The notes under the pieces: generated by a model | Seen by the model: the letters and a program-made list of their open reading frames with translations, nothing else | What the model was told of the DNA's origin: nothing | Database searches by the model: none | Shown here: one piece after another, positions 27,377 through 36,464 of the stretch | How the letters are laid out: each line of letters starts with the position of its first letter | Numbering within the stretch: position 1 is the first letter of the stretch | Made by a program: the position numbers and the translations under genes | From: Geomicrobium halophilum | Lineage (GTDB): Bacteria; Bacillota; Bacilli; Bacillales; Marinococcaceae | Assembly (NCBI RefSeq): GCF_014207655.1 | Contig: NZ_JACHHJ010000001.1 | Span: 1,054,001 to 1,118,000 of the forward strand | DNA length: 64,000 nt | Direction: 5' to 3'

Positions 27377-29146
27377 ATGATAGATCAGGCGCGCCAACTG
27401 CTCCATACTTATTACGGTTATGATTCGTTTCGACCAGGGCAGGAAGCGCTCGTGACCTCGATATTAGATGGAAAACACACAATGGGCATTATGCCGACGG
27501 GCGGGGGTAAGTCCGTTTGCTATCAATTGCCTTCATTACTTTTGAATGGTTTGACGATTGTCATTTCTCCTTTGATTTCTTTAATGAAAGATCAAGTTGA
27601 TGAAATTCAGGAACTTGGGATTTCAGCGACATACATAAATAGTTCACTTACGTATGAAGAAACCATAAGCCGGCTAAAAGCTGTGCAACACGGAGAGTTT
27701 CGTTTGCTTTATTTAGCTCCTGAACGGCTGGCTGCCCCTCATTTTTTATCACGGATTCAATCACTAGATATAGCCCTTATCGCGATCGATGAAGCCCATT
27801 GTTTATCCCATTGGGGGCACGATTTTCGCCCCAGCTACCTGGATATTCCCCATTTCATCCAACAACTACAATCGGAACCATCCGTATTAGCCTTAACGGC
27901 AACGGCTACCCCAACGGTTGCTGAAGACGTTTGTCAGACGCTTGGGATTCCAACAGAAAATATGGTTAAAACAGGCTTTGCACGTGAGAATCTTACGTTC
28001 TCTGTGATAAAAGGACAGGATCAGACAGCTTATTTAACCGATTATGTTCAAAAAAACCAAAACGAGGCCGGTATTATCTACGCGACGACCCGAAAAGAAG
28101 TGGAACGGATCACGGCGAAGCTAAAGGCCAAAGGAATCGATGCCGGGCAATACCACGGGGGGATGGATGCTCAAGCCCGCGCCCATAGCCAAGAACGTTT
28201 TGTTTACGATGAAGTGAGGGTCATGGTTGCCACAAATGCTTTCGGGATGGGGATCAATAAGTCAAACGTTCGTTACGTGATCCACGCCCAAATCCCGCGA
28301 ACAATGGAAGCTTACTATCAGGAAGCAGGCAGAGCCGGCCGCGATGGAGAAGAGAGCGCTTGTATCCTTTTATTCTCCCCGCAAGACATCCAAATCCAGC
28401 AATATTTACTTGAGCAATCCCAGCTCAATGAAAGAAGAAAGGCGCATGAATTCCGTAAACTTCGTGAGATGGTTAATTATTGTCACACCGAATCTTGTTT
28501 GCAAGCGTATATTCTCGAATATTTCGGTGAATCCAACCCGAAGGATTGCAAACGTTGTTTACATTGTACCGATGACCGGGAAGTGATCGATGTCACGAAA
28601 GAGGCTCAAATGGTGTTTTCATGTGTGAAAAGGATGAAAGAGAAATTTGGGAAAACGCTCGTTACCCAGGTTCTTACAGGATCCAGTAATCAAAAGATTA
28701 AAGATCTTCGTTTTCATCAACTATCTACGTACGGCATTTTGAAAGGAGAATCTCAAAAGAGAGTTGCAGCCTTTATTGATTTTTTAACCGCGCATCATTA
28801 TTTAACCTTAACCCAAGGACAGTATCCTGTCTTGCAATTAGGGGAAAAAGCGGTTGCGGCCCTCAAGGGAGAGACAAAAGTGATGAAAAAAGAAGCAGCC
28901 GCCGCTAAAACCCAGGTAGCAAGCGATGACCCCCTCTTTAACCGTATGCGTGAACTCCGCACTGCACTCGCAAAGGAACATCAAGTAGCTCCTTATATGG
29001 TGTTTTCTGATCAAACCTTAAAAGAAATGTCTAGTCATAAACCAGTGACAAAATCAGAAATGCTTGCGATAAAAGGCGTAGGTGAACATAAATATACGGT
29101 TTATGGAGAAGCATTTTTACAAGTGATTGCAGAGGCCAGCGGCTAG
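27377..29146 (+). CDS. recQ: ATP-dependent DNA helicase RecQ
   Basis: This 3'-5' helicase acts in recombination and replication-fork repair. Motif I is MPTGGGKSVCYQLP, motif II is DEAHCLSHWGHDFRPSY, and motif VI is YYQEAGRAGRDG. A zinc-binding set follows (YCHTESC and DCKRCLHC), then a winged-helix region, a Lys/Ala-rich linker and a C-terminal HRDC domain (EMLAIKGVGEHKYTVYGEAF). I start it at ATG 27377 because GAGGAGG lies about 10 nt upstream; the in-frame GTG/ATG candidates further up precede this site. The stop overlaps the convergent metallo-hydrolase gene by 4 nt. Confidence 0.95.
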   Translation: MIDQARQLLHTYYGYDSFRPGQEALVTSILDGKHTMGIMPTGGGKSVCYQLPSLLLNGLTIVISPLISLMKDQVDEIQELGISATYINSSLTYEETISRLKAVQHGEFRLLYLAPERLAAPHFLSRIQSLDIALIAIDEAHCLSHWGHDFRPSYLDIPHFIQQLQSEPSVLALTATATPTVAEDVCQTLGIPTENMVKTGFARENLTFSVIKGQDQTAYLTDYVQKNQNEAGIIYATTRKEVERITAKLKAKGIDAGQYHGGMDAQARAHSQERFVYDEVRVMVATNAFGMGINKSNVRYVIHAQIPRTMEAYYQEAGRAGRDGEESACILLFSPQDIQIQQYLLEQSQLNERRKAHEFRKLREMVNYCHTESCLQAYILEYFGESNPKDCKRCLHCTDDREVIDVTKEAQMVFSCVKRMKEKFGKTLVTQVLTGSSNQKIKDLRFHQLSTYGILKGESQKRVAAFIDFLTAHHYLTLTQGQYPVLQLGEKAVAALKGETKVMKKEAAAAKTQVASDDPLFNRMRELRTALAKEHQVAPYMVFSDQTLKEMSSHKPVTKSEMLAIKGVGEHKYTVYGEAFLQVIAEASG

Positions 29147-30108
29147 ATCGTCGTTGCCTCTATAAAAAACTCACTGTACTTGGGATCAGCCATATGATAG
29201 GAAATAAACGATTGATAATGATCTTCGTAATATGGATTTTGTTTTGCTAGTCTTTTTAAATGCTTGGCAATGCCCATGATCTCAAAACGTAAAAAGTTTG
29301 GATCAGCAGCAATATTTCGATTTAAGTAAAACACTTCACGATGGATCAAATCTCCAATCGCTGTCCCTTCCTTGAATAATTGAATGATTTTTCGTTCACG
29401 TTTTTCAACAATTGCTAAATAGTTGTCGAGGGCAATTTCGTACTCCTTACGTGAAAATATACCTTTATGATGAGAAGTTACATAATAATCCGCATCGATG
29501 TTTAAGGTCATTTCACCTGACGTGATCAATTGATCGATGTCAGAGTCCGCGTTGTTGTACCAAGGGCCAAAGGAAGTTAAATCATAGTCTCCAACAACCA
29601 AAACGCCCTCTTCCGGAAAGTAGGGGCAGCAAAACCCTTCACAATGTCCAGGTGCATGAAGCATCTGGATTTTTCGTCCTGCAAGTGTGAACGTTTCATC
29701 ATAAGGATAGATTTCTTTTTCTCTCGCGAGCACATCCTGGTAAGAATGTCCTTGGTTGCTAGCGTTCAGCCACTTGTCAAGCTCTGATTCACCCATAAGT
29801 GCTCGTATCCCCATGGCTTTTGCTAACCATTCAGGGTTATTCAATTTCGGTGCATCGATGCGGTTGACGAATACTTTTGCATTTGGATAATACATCGATC
29901 CCCATACATGATCAATATGGTAGTGAGTAAGAAGAAGATGTTGAATGTCGTAATAGTCATTCAGGTATGAAAAACCTTCTTCACCCGTCCCGCAATCAAT
30001 GAGACCATCTGCTTCATTGCCTTTCACTAGGATACTTGTAGAAAAGGGCACTTTACTGTTTCGTTGTCCCTTGATGACTTCAATGGGCCCAATTTTTTGT
30101 ATGTCCAT
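29143..30108 (-). CDS. metallo-beta-lactamase-fold hydrolase in the kynurenine operon
   Basis: The 321-aa protein has the full metal-binding set of the superfamily: THYHIDH (HxHxDH), the His of APGHCEG, the Asp of VVGDYD and the His pair of TSHHKG. There is no signal peptide, so it is cytoplasmic. It is the third gene of the kynU-kynA unit, 55 bp after kynA, with GAGGAGGAA as ribosome-binding site. Operons of this kind usually include kynB (kynurenine formamidase), which has a different fold and which I do not find here. A role as the missing N-formylkynurenine hydrolase is therefore possible but only an inference; a glyoxalase- or lactonase-like activity is equally compatible with sequence. 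Confidence 0.78.
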   Translation of the reverse strand: MDIQKIGPIEVIKGQRNSKVPFSTSILVKGNEADGLIDCGTGEEGFSYLNDYYDIQHLLLTHYHIDHVWGSMYYPNAKVFVNRIDAPKLNNPEWLAKAMGIRALMGESELDKWLNASNQGHSYQDVLAREKEIYPYDETFTLAGRKIQMLHAPGHCEGFCCPYFPEEGVLVVGDYDLTSFGPWYNNADSDIDQLITSGEMTLNIDADYYVTSHHKGIFSRKEYEIALDNYLAIVEKRERKIIQLFKEGTAIGDLIHREVFYLNRNIAADPNFLRFEIMGIAKHLKRLAKQNPYYEDHYQSFISYHMADPKYSEFFIEATTI

Positions 30109-30163
30109 GAAGGTGTTCCTCCTCTTTGTTGTTCATTTGCCTTCGTTTAGGTAAGTCACTACT

Positions 30164-31012
30164 TTAAATTTTAGCCCGTATCGACCAAAGTTCTGGGAAA
30201 AAGTATTGATCGATAACTTTTTTCAAATAATTAACGCCTGAAGATCCACCTGTTCCTGCTTTACTCCCGATGATTCTTTCCACGGTTTTCATATGACGGA
30301 ATCGCCATTGCTGAAACCAATCTTCAAGATCAACGAGCTTTTCCGCGAGCTCATAAAGTTCCCAGTATGTATTGACATCATTATACACCGCCAACCAGGC
30401 AGCTTCTACACTTTTATTTTCCTTATAAGGTTCACGGACGTCTCTATTTAGAATTTCTTCGTCGATCGCTAGCCCTGCCCTTGCCAGTGCCTGAATAGAT
30501 ACATCGTACAAACTAGGGGATGAGTAAGCTTTTGAAAGCAGATGATAGATCTCTGGTTCTTGTTCATAAATCTTTAGGGCATGGGTTGTCTTATACCCGA
30601 GTGCAAATTCTATCAGGCGGTATTGATAGGACTGAAAACCCGATGCTTTCCCGAGAGAATCACGAAATTTAATGTATTCAGCGGGGGTTAACGTGGAAAG
30701 TACGTCCCAGCCGTGAATAATTTGCGATTGAATTTTCGAAACCCGTGCCAGCATTTTAAAGGCGGGGGCCAACTGCTGCTCCGCTATGGATGCCGTGGCC
30801 GCTTCCAATTCATGGATAATCAGTTTCATCCAGAGTTCACTGACTTGATGAATGATGATAAATAACATTTCATCATGGTGATCGGATAAGCGATACTGAC
30901 TTGATAAAATCGATTCCAGATCAAGGTAATCCGTGTAAGTCATTTTCTCACGAAAATCAGTCTCGATTTGTTTTTCATTCCGAAAAGCTTTCAGGTGTTG
31001 ATGATATGTCAT
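30164..31012 (-). CDS. kynA: tryptophan 2,3-dioxygenase
   Basis: This haem enzyme opens the indole ring of L-tryptophan to N-formylkynurenine, the first step of the kynurenine pathway. Family signatures are [31 protein letters not shown] with the distal-side His, [12 protein letters not shown] with the proximal His, and [13 protein letters not shown], which binds the substrate carboxylate and ammonium. The length of 282 aa is normal for the bacterial tetrameric enzyme. AAAGGAGG 9 nt upstream supports ATG 31012. It lies 25 bp after kynU in the same direction. Confidence 0.96.
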   Translation of the reverse strand: MTYHQHLKAFRNEKQIETDFREKMTYTDYLDLESILSSQYRLSDHHDEMLFIIIHQVSELWMKLIIHELEAATASIAEQQLAPAFKMLARVSKIQSQIIHGWDVLSTLTPAEYIKFRDSLGKASGFQSYQYRLIEFALGYKTTHALKIYEQEPEIYHLLSKAYSSPSLYDVSIQALARAGLAIDEEILNRDVREPYKENKSVEAAWLAVYNDVNTYWELYELAEKLVDLEDWFQQWRFRHMKTVERIIGSKAGTGGSSGVNYLKKVIDQYFFPELWSIRAKI

Positions 31013-31037
31013 CAGTACGATCCTCCTTTATTTCGGG

Positions 31038-32306
31038 TTAAGATACGACTCCCCGTCCGCGTTCATATTGCTCGTAACTCTTTTCTTCCATAATCTTTTT
31101 TAACGTTTGTACCGTTTGCCAGATCTCTGCGAACGTATTGTACAACGGAGCTGGAGCCAAGCGAATTCCGCTTGGAGGCCGCAGATCAGGAATGATGCCT
31201 TCCGCTTTTAAAGCTTTACAAATACGGACAGCTTCAGGATGTTCAAGAAATAAATGACCGCCTCGCGCTTGTTCACCTCTCGGATTGCTGATGGTCAAAC
31301 CAAAAGATGTAAGTTCATGATCGATCAAAGTCATGAAATAGTCAGTCATGCGAAGAGAGCGCTCGCGTAAATGTTGAATACCTGCCTGGTTTAACATTTC
31401 CAGACTGGAAAGCAGTGGAGCCGCACTTAGTACATGGGGTGTACCGATCTGGTAAGCGCCAACATCACCTGCAAACGTTGGTTCATGCTCCATGTCAAAT
31501 TGCTTCTTCTTGTCCGAACCAAACCATCCAGACAACCCGGGCGTCTTACCGAAGTGCTTAGCATTTACGTATAATCCCCCGACACTGCCCGGGCCGCCAT
31601 TCACATATTTATAATTGCACCAAAAAGCAAAGTCTACCCCCCATTCGGAGAGTTCATGGGGGAGAGCTCCGATCGAATGGCATAAATCAAAACCGATAGG
31701 AATCCCCCGTTCATGAGCAGCAATCGTTAGCGCTTTCATATCTAGCACTTGCCCGCTTCGATACAATACGGAAGGGAGAACAATGAGTGCAACCTCTTCA
31801 TCCATTTCCATGATAATTTCCGTTTCATCCAAGGTTAATCCATCTTGGCTTTTCACTTGTTTCAAGTGGATCGAAGGATCATATCCTTGCATTTTTAACT
31901 GACTTTGCAATGCATAAATATCCGAGGGAAAAGTTAGCTCATCCGCAAGAATTTTTGTACATTTGCCTTTAGGTTTATAAAACGTTGCTACCAGCTGATG
32001 CAAGTTCACAGTAGTCGACCCGGTAACCACAACTTCATCCTTTTCAGCACCAACGAGCGGGGCACTTGCTTTACCTAATTGTTCTGATAAATAAAACCAA
32101 GGATGATTACCTGATGTCCAGCCGTCAATGCCGTATTTTTTCCAAGAGTTCAACAGCTCATAAACATTTGCCTCCGCACCTCGAGAGAGCAAACCTAAAG
32201 AGTTACCGTCAAGATAGATCGTATCTTTATCATAATAGAACTCTTCTCGAAACGACGATAGCGGATCTTTTCGGTCTATCCTCACTGCCTCTTCATATGT
32301 ATACAC
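31038..32306 (-). CDS. kynU: kynureninase
   Basis: This PLP enzyme cleaves kynurenine to anthranilate and alanine. The cofactor Lys lies in [16 protein letters not shown]. Other family segments are [28 protein letters not shown] and [17 protein letters not shown] start it at GTG 32306 ([16 protein letters not shown]), 9 nt after AGGTG; an in-frame GTG at 32318 overlaps that ribosome-binding site. It is the first gene of the minus-strand operon kynU-kynA-metallo-hydrolase, behind a promoter that carries an inverted repeat in its spacer. Anthranilate released here could return to tryptophan synthesis or be degraded further. Confidence 0.95.
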   Translation of the reverse strand: MYTYEEAVRIDRKDPLSSFREEFYYDKDTIYLDGNSLGLLSRGAEANVYELLNSWKKYGIDGWTSGNHPWFYLSEQLGKASAPLVGAEKDEVVVTGSTTVNLHQLVATFYKPKGKCTKILADELTFPSDIYALQSQLKMQGYDPSIHLKQVKSQDGLTLDETEIIMEMDEEVALIVLPSVLYRSGQVLDMKALTIAAHERGIPIGFDLCHSIGALPHELSEWGVDFAFWCNYKYVNGGPGSVGGLYVNAKHFGKTPGLSGWFGSDKKKQFDMEHEPTFAGDVGAYQIGTPHVLSAAPLLSSLEMLNQAGIQHLRERSLRMTDYFMTLIDHELTSFGLTISNPRGEQARGGHLFLEHPEAVRICKALKAEGIIPDLRPPSGIRLAPAPLYNTFAEIWQTVQTLKKIMEEKSYEQYERGRGVVS

Positions 32307-32352
32307 GAATGAGATCACCTGCTTTCAAATATCCAAATGAGATAACAAGATG

Positions 32353-32382
32353 ATTCTACCGCGTATTCGTCTACGCGTACAA
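32353..32382 (-). promoter_or_regulatory. kyn operon promoter with operator-like inverted repeat
   Basis: On the minus strand TTGTAC (32382-32377) and TAGAAT (32358-32353) are 18 bp apart. CGCGTA-ttcgtc-TACGCG (32360-32377) is a perfect 6-6-6 inverted repeat filling the spacer, a position expected for a repressor. The -35 is weak (3 of 6). The regulator is not in the window. Confidence 0.48.
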
Positions 32383-32473
32383 CTTTTATCGGTATTTTAC
32401 CATTGTTCATCCATGTCTCATACACAACAATCGACAAAAAACAACAAAAGTTGACGATATTCGCAGCAATTGT

Positions 32474-32487
32474 TCGTATATATACGA
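32474..32487. promoter_or_regulatory. 14-bp perfect palindrome upstream of opuC
   Basis: TCGTATATATACGA is self-complementary over 14 bp. It lies about 75 bp upstream of the probable opuC promoter and just after TTGTTC (32470-32475). It could be a binding site for the osmolyte regulator of opuC (GbsR or OpcR type in Bacillus), but I know no consensus that would confirm this. Confidence 0.33.
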
Positions 32488-32546
32488 TAATCTTTATATG
32501 GATTATATAAAATACATTAAACAGAGAAATTCAGTTAATACACAAT

Positions 32547-32575
32547 TTTAATTAAAAATACACATCCACTATACT
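32547..32575 (+). promoter_or_regulatory. probable opuC promoter
   Basis: TTTAAT (32547-32552) and TATACT (32570-32575) are separated by 17 bp. Transcription would start near 32582, about 20 nt before the GGAGGTT ribosome-binding site of the first gene. Confidence 0.45.
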
Positions 32576-32614
32576 AATAATGTTGCCATAACATAATCAT
32601 GGAGGTTATAGCCG

Positions 32615-33787
32615 TTGTTGAAATTTGAGAACGTATCAAAGATATATAGTGGCAATCACTATGCGGTTCAAAATCTTTCTTTCGAAGTGGAAAAGGGAGA
32701 ATTTATTGTCTTTATCGGTCCCAGTGGGTGTGGGAAAACAACGACGATGAAAATGATCAACCGTCTTATTGATCCTACCGAAGGGGTCATTAGTATTGAT
32801 GATAAGGATTCAAATCTACAAGATACCGTACAATTACGAAGAGATATCGGTTATGTCATCCAACAAATTGGCTTATTCCCACATATGACGATTCAAGAGA
32901 ATGTCACCCTTGTGCCAAGGTTACTGAAATGGTCAAAAGAAAAAAGAAAAGAACGGGCAAAAGAATTACTTAAGCTCGTTGATATGGGGGAAGAATACTT
33001 AACACGCTATCCGAACGAACTTAGCGGGGGACAACAGCAAAGGATTGGAGTGCTTCGAGCACTAGCAGCTGATCCACCGCTGATATTAATGGACGAGCCT
33101 TTTGGGGCGCTGGACCCAATCACGCGTGACACATTACAAGGTGAGTTTAAAGATTTGCAGCAACGTTTAGGGAAAACGATCGTGTTTGTTACCCATGATA
33201 TGGATGAAGCTCTTAAGCTCGCCGACCGGATGTTGATTTTAAAGGACGGTAAACTTGTACAAATAGGTACTCCAGATGAAATATTAACGGAACCTGCCAA
33301 TGAATTCGTCGAAGAATTTATCGGCAAAGAGCGGCTTATACAAATGCGCGCGAATGTAGAAACCGTCGAACATATGATGAACAAACATCCAGTAACTATC
33401 CATGAATCCGCTTCCTTATCCGTAGCGATTCAGGTGATGCGTGAGAAGCGGGTCGACTCTTTATTGGTTACTGACAGCGAAGGCTATTTGAAAGGGTATG
33501 TGGATATAGAAATGATTGAGTCCAATCGTAATAATAATAAAACCATTGCAGATATCCACCTCACCAAAATCCATACGGTTCATAAAAAAGCCCGGTTACG
33601 TGATTCAATCAGTCGAATTTTGAAACTTGGTGCTAGTTATGTTCCTGTTGTTGATGATGACATGCGCTTACTTGGTATCCTCACTCGAGCCACACTCGTA
33701 GATGTTGTGTATGATTCGATTTGGGGCCATGAAGATCCTGGAAAAGAAGATCAGATCGCTGCCACCGTTGAGGAGTCGGTTCTATGA
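32615..33787 (+). CDS. opuCA: compatible-solute ABC importer, ATPase with CBS domains
   Basis: This is the cytoplasmic ATPase of an OpuC-type (glycine betaine/carnitine/choline class) importer used in osmotic stress. Walker A is GPSGCGKTTT near residue 34, the Q-loop follows VIQQIGLFPH, the signature is LSGGQQQR and Walker B is LILMDEPFGALDP. Two CBS modules occupy about 250-375 (KHPVTIHESASLSVAIQVM and KIHTVHKKARLRDSISRIL); in OpuA-type systems such modules sense ionic strength. Translation starts at TTG 32615 after GGAGGTT. It overlaps the permease gene by 4 nt. Confidence 0.93.
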   Translation: MLKFENVSKIYSGNHYAVQNLSFEVEKGEFIVFIGPSGCGKTTTMKMINRLIDPTEGVISIDDKDSNLQDTVQLRRDIGYVIQQIGLFPHMTIQENVTLVPRLLKWSKEKRKERAKELLKLVDMGEEYLTRYPNELSGGQQQRIGVLRALAADPPLILMDEPFGALDPITRDTLQGEFKDLQQRLGKTIVFVTHDMDEALKLADRMLILKDGKLVQIGTPDEILTEPANEFVEEFIGKERLIQMRANVETVEHMMNKHPVTIHESASLSVAIQVMREKRVDSLLVTDSEGYLKGYVDIEMIESNRNNNKTIADIHLTKIHTVHKKARLRDSISRILKLGASYVPVVDDDMRLLGILTRATLVDVVYDSIWGHEDPGKEDQIAATVEESVL

Positions 33788-34431
33788 ACACTTTAATAGA
33801 ATTTTTAGAAGTACATGGTGGGGAAATGATCTACCTCACATGGCAGCACCTTTATATTACATTGAGTGCTCTCTTCCTTGGCACTATTGTAGCTGTCCCT
33901 CTAGGGATTTTGTTAAACAAAGTTCCAAGGAAATTCGGCCAATTCATTATAGGAATCGTTAGTATTATGCAAACCTTTCCGAGTTTGGCAATCTTAGCAT
34001 TCGTAATACCATTTCTTGGAATCGGCCAAGGGCCAGCGATTTTTGCCTTATTTATCTATTCCCTACTACCGATTTTACGCAATACTTACGTAGGCATTCG
34101 CGGGGTTGACCCGGCCCTCAACGAATCGGGTAAAGGAATGGGAATGAGCGCATGGGAACGCGTACGCCACGTTGAACTGCCTCTCGCAACCCCTGTCATC
34201 ATGTCCGGAATCCGCCTTGCAAGTGTTTACCTTGTCGGTTGGGCTACGCTTGCTTCTTATATTGGGGGTGGAGGTCTTGGGGATTTTATTTTTAATGGTT
34301 TGAACCTCTATCAGCCTGAATTTATTTTTGCAGGGGCGATCCCTGTCACACTCATGGCATTATTATTTGAGCTTACCCTTTCAAAGATGGAAAAGGGAAT
34401 GACACCGAATGGTCTGAAAGCAGCCGCTTAA
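33784..34431 (+). CDS. opuCB: compatible-solute ABC importer, permease 1
   Basis: The 215-aa inner-membrane permease of the OpuC-type importer has about five or six helices. The ATPase-contact (EAA) loop is NESGKGMGMSAWERVRHVELP. IMQTFPSLAILAFV and YIGGGGLGDFIFNGL are family hallmarks. The ATG overlaps the opuCA stop (ATGA). The binding-protein gene follows after 15 bp, giving the usual CA-CB-CC-CD order. Confidence 0.92.
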   Translation: MNTLIEFLEVHGGEMIYLTWQHLYITLSALFLGTIVAVPLGILLNKVPRKFGQFIIGIVSIMQTFPSLAILAFVIPFLGIGQGPAIFALFIYSLLPILRNTYVGIRGVDPALNESGKGMGMSAWERVRHVELPLATPVIMSGIRLASVYLVGWATLASYIGGGGLGDFIFNGLNLYQPEFIFAGAIPVTLMALLFELTLSKMEKGMTPNGLKAAA

Positions 34432-34446
34432 GAAGGAGGAAAGCTT

Positions 34447-35367
34447 ATGCTTACAAAAAAAATAAGGCATCGCTGTTTGGCCGCTTTACTGGGCGTCAGT
34501 ATGATAAGCGGATGTTCTCTTCCTGGATTAGGTGGTGGTGGGGGAGATGAATCGGTTACGATCGGCACCCAAGACACATCGGAATCACAAATTATTGGCC
34601 ATATGCTGCGGATCATGATCGAAAGAAATACGGATGCGGACGTTGAAATTATTAATAACCTGGGGACTTCCATCGTCGTACACCAAGCTATGATGAACGG
34701 TGATATCAATATTTCTTCCACCCGTTATACGGGCACTGATATCGCTGGTGCCCTTAACGAAGAACCAATCATGGACCCAGATGAAGCTCTGGATCACCTC
34801 ATGGAAGAATTTGATGACCGTTTTGATCAAACCTGGTTCCCGTCCTACGGTTTTGATAACACCTACGCGTTTACCATTCGTGAAGACTTGGCTGAAGAAG
34901 AAGGAATTGAAAATGTATCAGATTTAGAAGCGATGGCTGATACAGTCGAAGTAGGAGTTGACAATAATTGGCTTACTCGCGAAGGAGACGGATACCCTGC
35001 GTTTCAAGAACATTATGGATTTGAATTTGATCACATTACTCCAATGCAAATTGGTCTTGTTTACGATGCACTCGCCAGTGGAAACATGGATGTCGTGCTT
35101 GCCTATACTTCGGATGGAAGAATTGCTGCTTATGATCTTTTCTTATTAGAAGACGATCAACAATTTTTCCCCCCGTACGATACATCGGCAGTCGCTACCA
35201 ATGACGTTTTGGAAGCAAATCCAGGTGTTGAAGAAGCGATCCGTCAATTAGAAGGGCAAATTAGTACAGAAGACATGCAAGTTTTAAACTATGAAGCAGA
35301 TGCTGAATTAAGCGAACCTGCCACTGTCGCTGAAAATTTCCTGGAAGAAAATAACTATTTTGAGTAA
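34447..35367 (+). CDS. opuCC: compatible-solute ABC importer, substrate-binding lipoprotein
   Basis: This lipoprotein binds the osmolyte outside the membrane. The lipobox is I-S-G-C with Cys23, followed by SLPGLGGGGG as in Bacillus OpuCC/OpuBC. The ligand pocket regions are recognisable: TRYTGTDIAG, YGFDNTYAF and LAYTSDGRI. The TGTD sequence has Thr where Bacillus OpuBC (choline-only) has Asp and OpuCC (broad range) has Thr, from my memory of the two proteins, so this system is more likely a broad-range OpuC type. The mature protein is markedly acidic, as expected for an extracytoplasmic protein in a saline habitat. Confidence 0.92.
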   Translation: MLTKKIRHRCLAALLGVSMISGCSLPGLGGGGGDESVTIGTQDTSESQIIGHMLRIMIERNTDADVEIINNLGTSIVVHQAMMNGDINISSTRYTGTDIAGALNEEPIMDPDEALDHLMEEFDDRFDQTWFPSYGFDNTYAFTIREDLAEEEGIENVSDLEAMADTVEVGVDNNWLTREGDGYPAFQEHYGFEFDHITPMQIGLVYDALASGNMDVVLAYTSDGRIAAYDLFLLEDDQQFFPPYDTSAVATNDVLEANPGVEEAIRQLEGQISTEDMQVLNYEADAELSEPATVAENFLEENNYFE

Positions 35368-35397
35368 ACATGAAGCTTTTAAATCGGGGGTGATCCT

Positions 35398-36087
35398 TTG
35401 TTTGAAGTCTTAAGTGATGTCATTCAGTATTACATGCAAAATTTTTCTTATATATCTCAAGAGTTTTTCCGTCATTTCCTTATGGCTGCGTATGGGGTAT
35501 TATTTGCAGCCATTGTAGCGATTCCATTAGGCATTACGATTGCTCGATTTGGTCGGTTAAGCAATTGGGGAATCCAGCTTGCAAATATCATTCAAACGAT
35601 CCCACACCTGGCCATGCTCTCCATTTTTATGATTGCCATGGGTTTAGGTGCGAATACCGTTGTCGTAGCGCTCTTCTTTTACTCGATTCTACCCATCGTC
35701 AAAAATACCTACACGGGGATTGTCAATGTTGATCAAGTGTTGCTAGATTCGGGTAAAGCCATGGGGATGACAAAAGGACAGCTGTTACGGATGGTAGAAA
35801 TACCGCTCGCTCTTTCCGTTATTATGGCAGGACTTCGTAATGCGCTCGTTATCGCGATCGGAATCGTCGCGATCGGAGCTTTCTTCGGAGCCGGTGGTTT
35901 GGGAGACATCATCATTCGAGGGACAAATGTAACAGATGGCACAGCCATCATCCTGGCAGGGGCTATTCCAACAGCCTTAATGGCCATTATCACTGACTTA
36001 ATTATGGGTACGTTGGAAAAGCTCCTTCACCCTGTAAAATCGGTGAAAGATGATAAAGAAAACGTTGATCATGCTGCGCCGGCATAA
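35398..36087 (+). CDS. opuCD: compatible-solute ABC importer, permease 2
   Basis: The second 229-aa permease of the OpuC-type importer. The EAA loop is LDSGKAMGMTKGQLLRMVEIP, IIQTIPHLAMLSIFMIAMG is the family helix, and AFFGAGGLGDIIIRG matches opuCB. Translation starts at TTG 35398 after GGGGGTGA. It is the last gene of the four-gene operon. A short basic and acidic tail follows the last helix. Confidence 0.92.
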   Translation: MFEVLSDVIQYYMQNFSYISQEFFRHFLMAAYGVLFAAIVAIPLGITIARFGRLSNWGIQLANIIQTIPHLAMLSIFMIAMGLGANTVVVALFFYSILPIVKNTYTGIVNVDQVLLDSGKAMGMTKGQLLRMVEIPLALSVIMAGLRNALVIAIGIVAIGAFFGAGGLGDIIIRGTNVTDGTAIILAGAIPTALMAIITDLIMGTLEKLLHPVKSVKDDKENVDHAAPA

Positions 36088-36215
36088 AATCATGGATGGA
36101 AATCAACCATGAACAAGAGGAGCTTCGATGTGATTTTTAAAAAAATAACTTCTAGTTATTGAATATTTCTTTCTTTCAATGCATAGCATAGAACATGGTG
36201 AAGGAGGGGATTTGA

Positions 36216-36371
36216 TTGCAACGTTTGACACGTGCAGAGATGATCCGTCTATTGGTCGAACTATGTGGAATTCCGAAGCCATTTCTAGAAAAAGTAGATG
36301 AGAATACGATTCAAAAATTGTTTGCCGAACGGCTAGGGGGACGAGAACAACCACTAGATAAAGAAGCATGA
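36216..36371 (+). CDS. short gene encoding a 51-aa basic/acidic protein
   Basis: From TTG 36216 the frame reads MQRLTRAEMIRLLVELCGIP, then KPFLEKVDENTIQKLFAERL, and ends with a charged tail at TGA 36369-36371. AAGGAGGGG (36201-36209) lies 6 nt before the TTG. An alternative TTG at 36212 opens a 30-codon frame with less protein-like composition. The pattern suggests two amphipathic helices with a GIP turn, like several small Bacillus regulators or adaptor proteins, but I cannot assign a family. A terminator follows 30 bp later, so it is a complete small unit or the tail of the opuC operon. Confidence 0.62.
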   Translation: MQRLTRAEMIRLLVELCGIPKPFLEKVDENTIQKLFAERLGGREQPLDKEA

Positions 36372-36401
36372 AAAATGTAGTCTCCATATTTCGCACATAT
36401 A

Positions 36402-36436
36402 AAGAAGCGCTGCCGGTGGGTAGCGTTTCTTTTCTG
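36402..36436 (+). terminator. Rho-independent terminator
   Basis: AAGAAGCGCT (36402-36411) pairs with AGCGTTTCTT (36422-36431) with one G-T pair over a 10-nt loop; TTC TG follows, so the T tail is mostly inside the stem. Confidence 0.7.
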
Positions 36437-36464
36437 TTTCCATTAAAATAGGCGAAGAATACAG

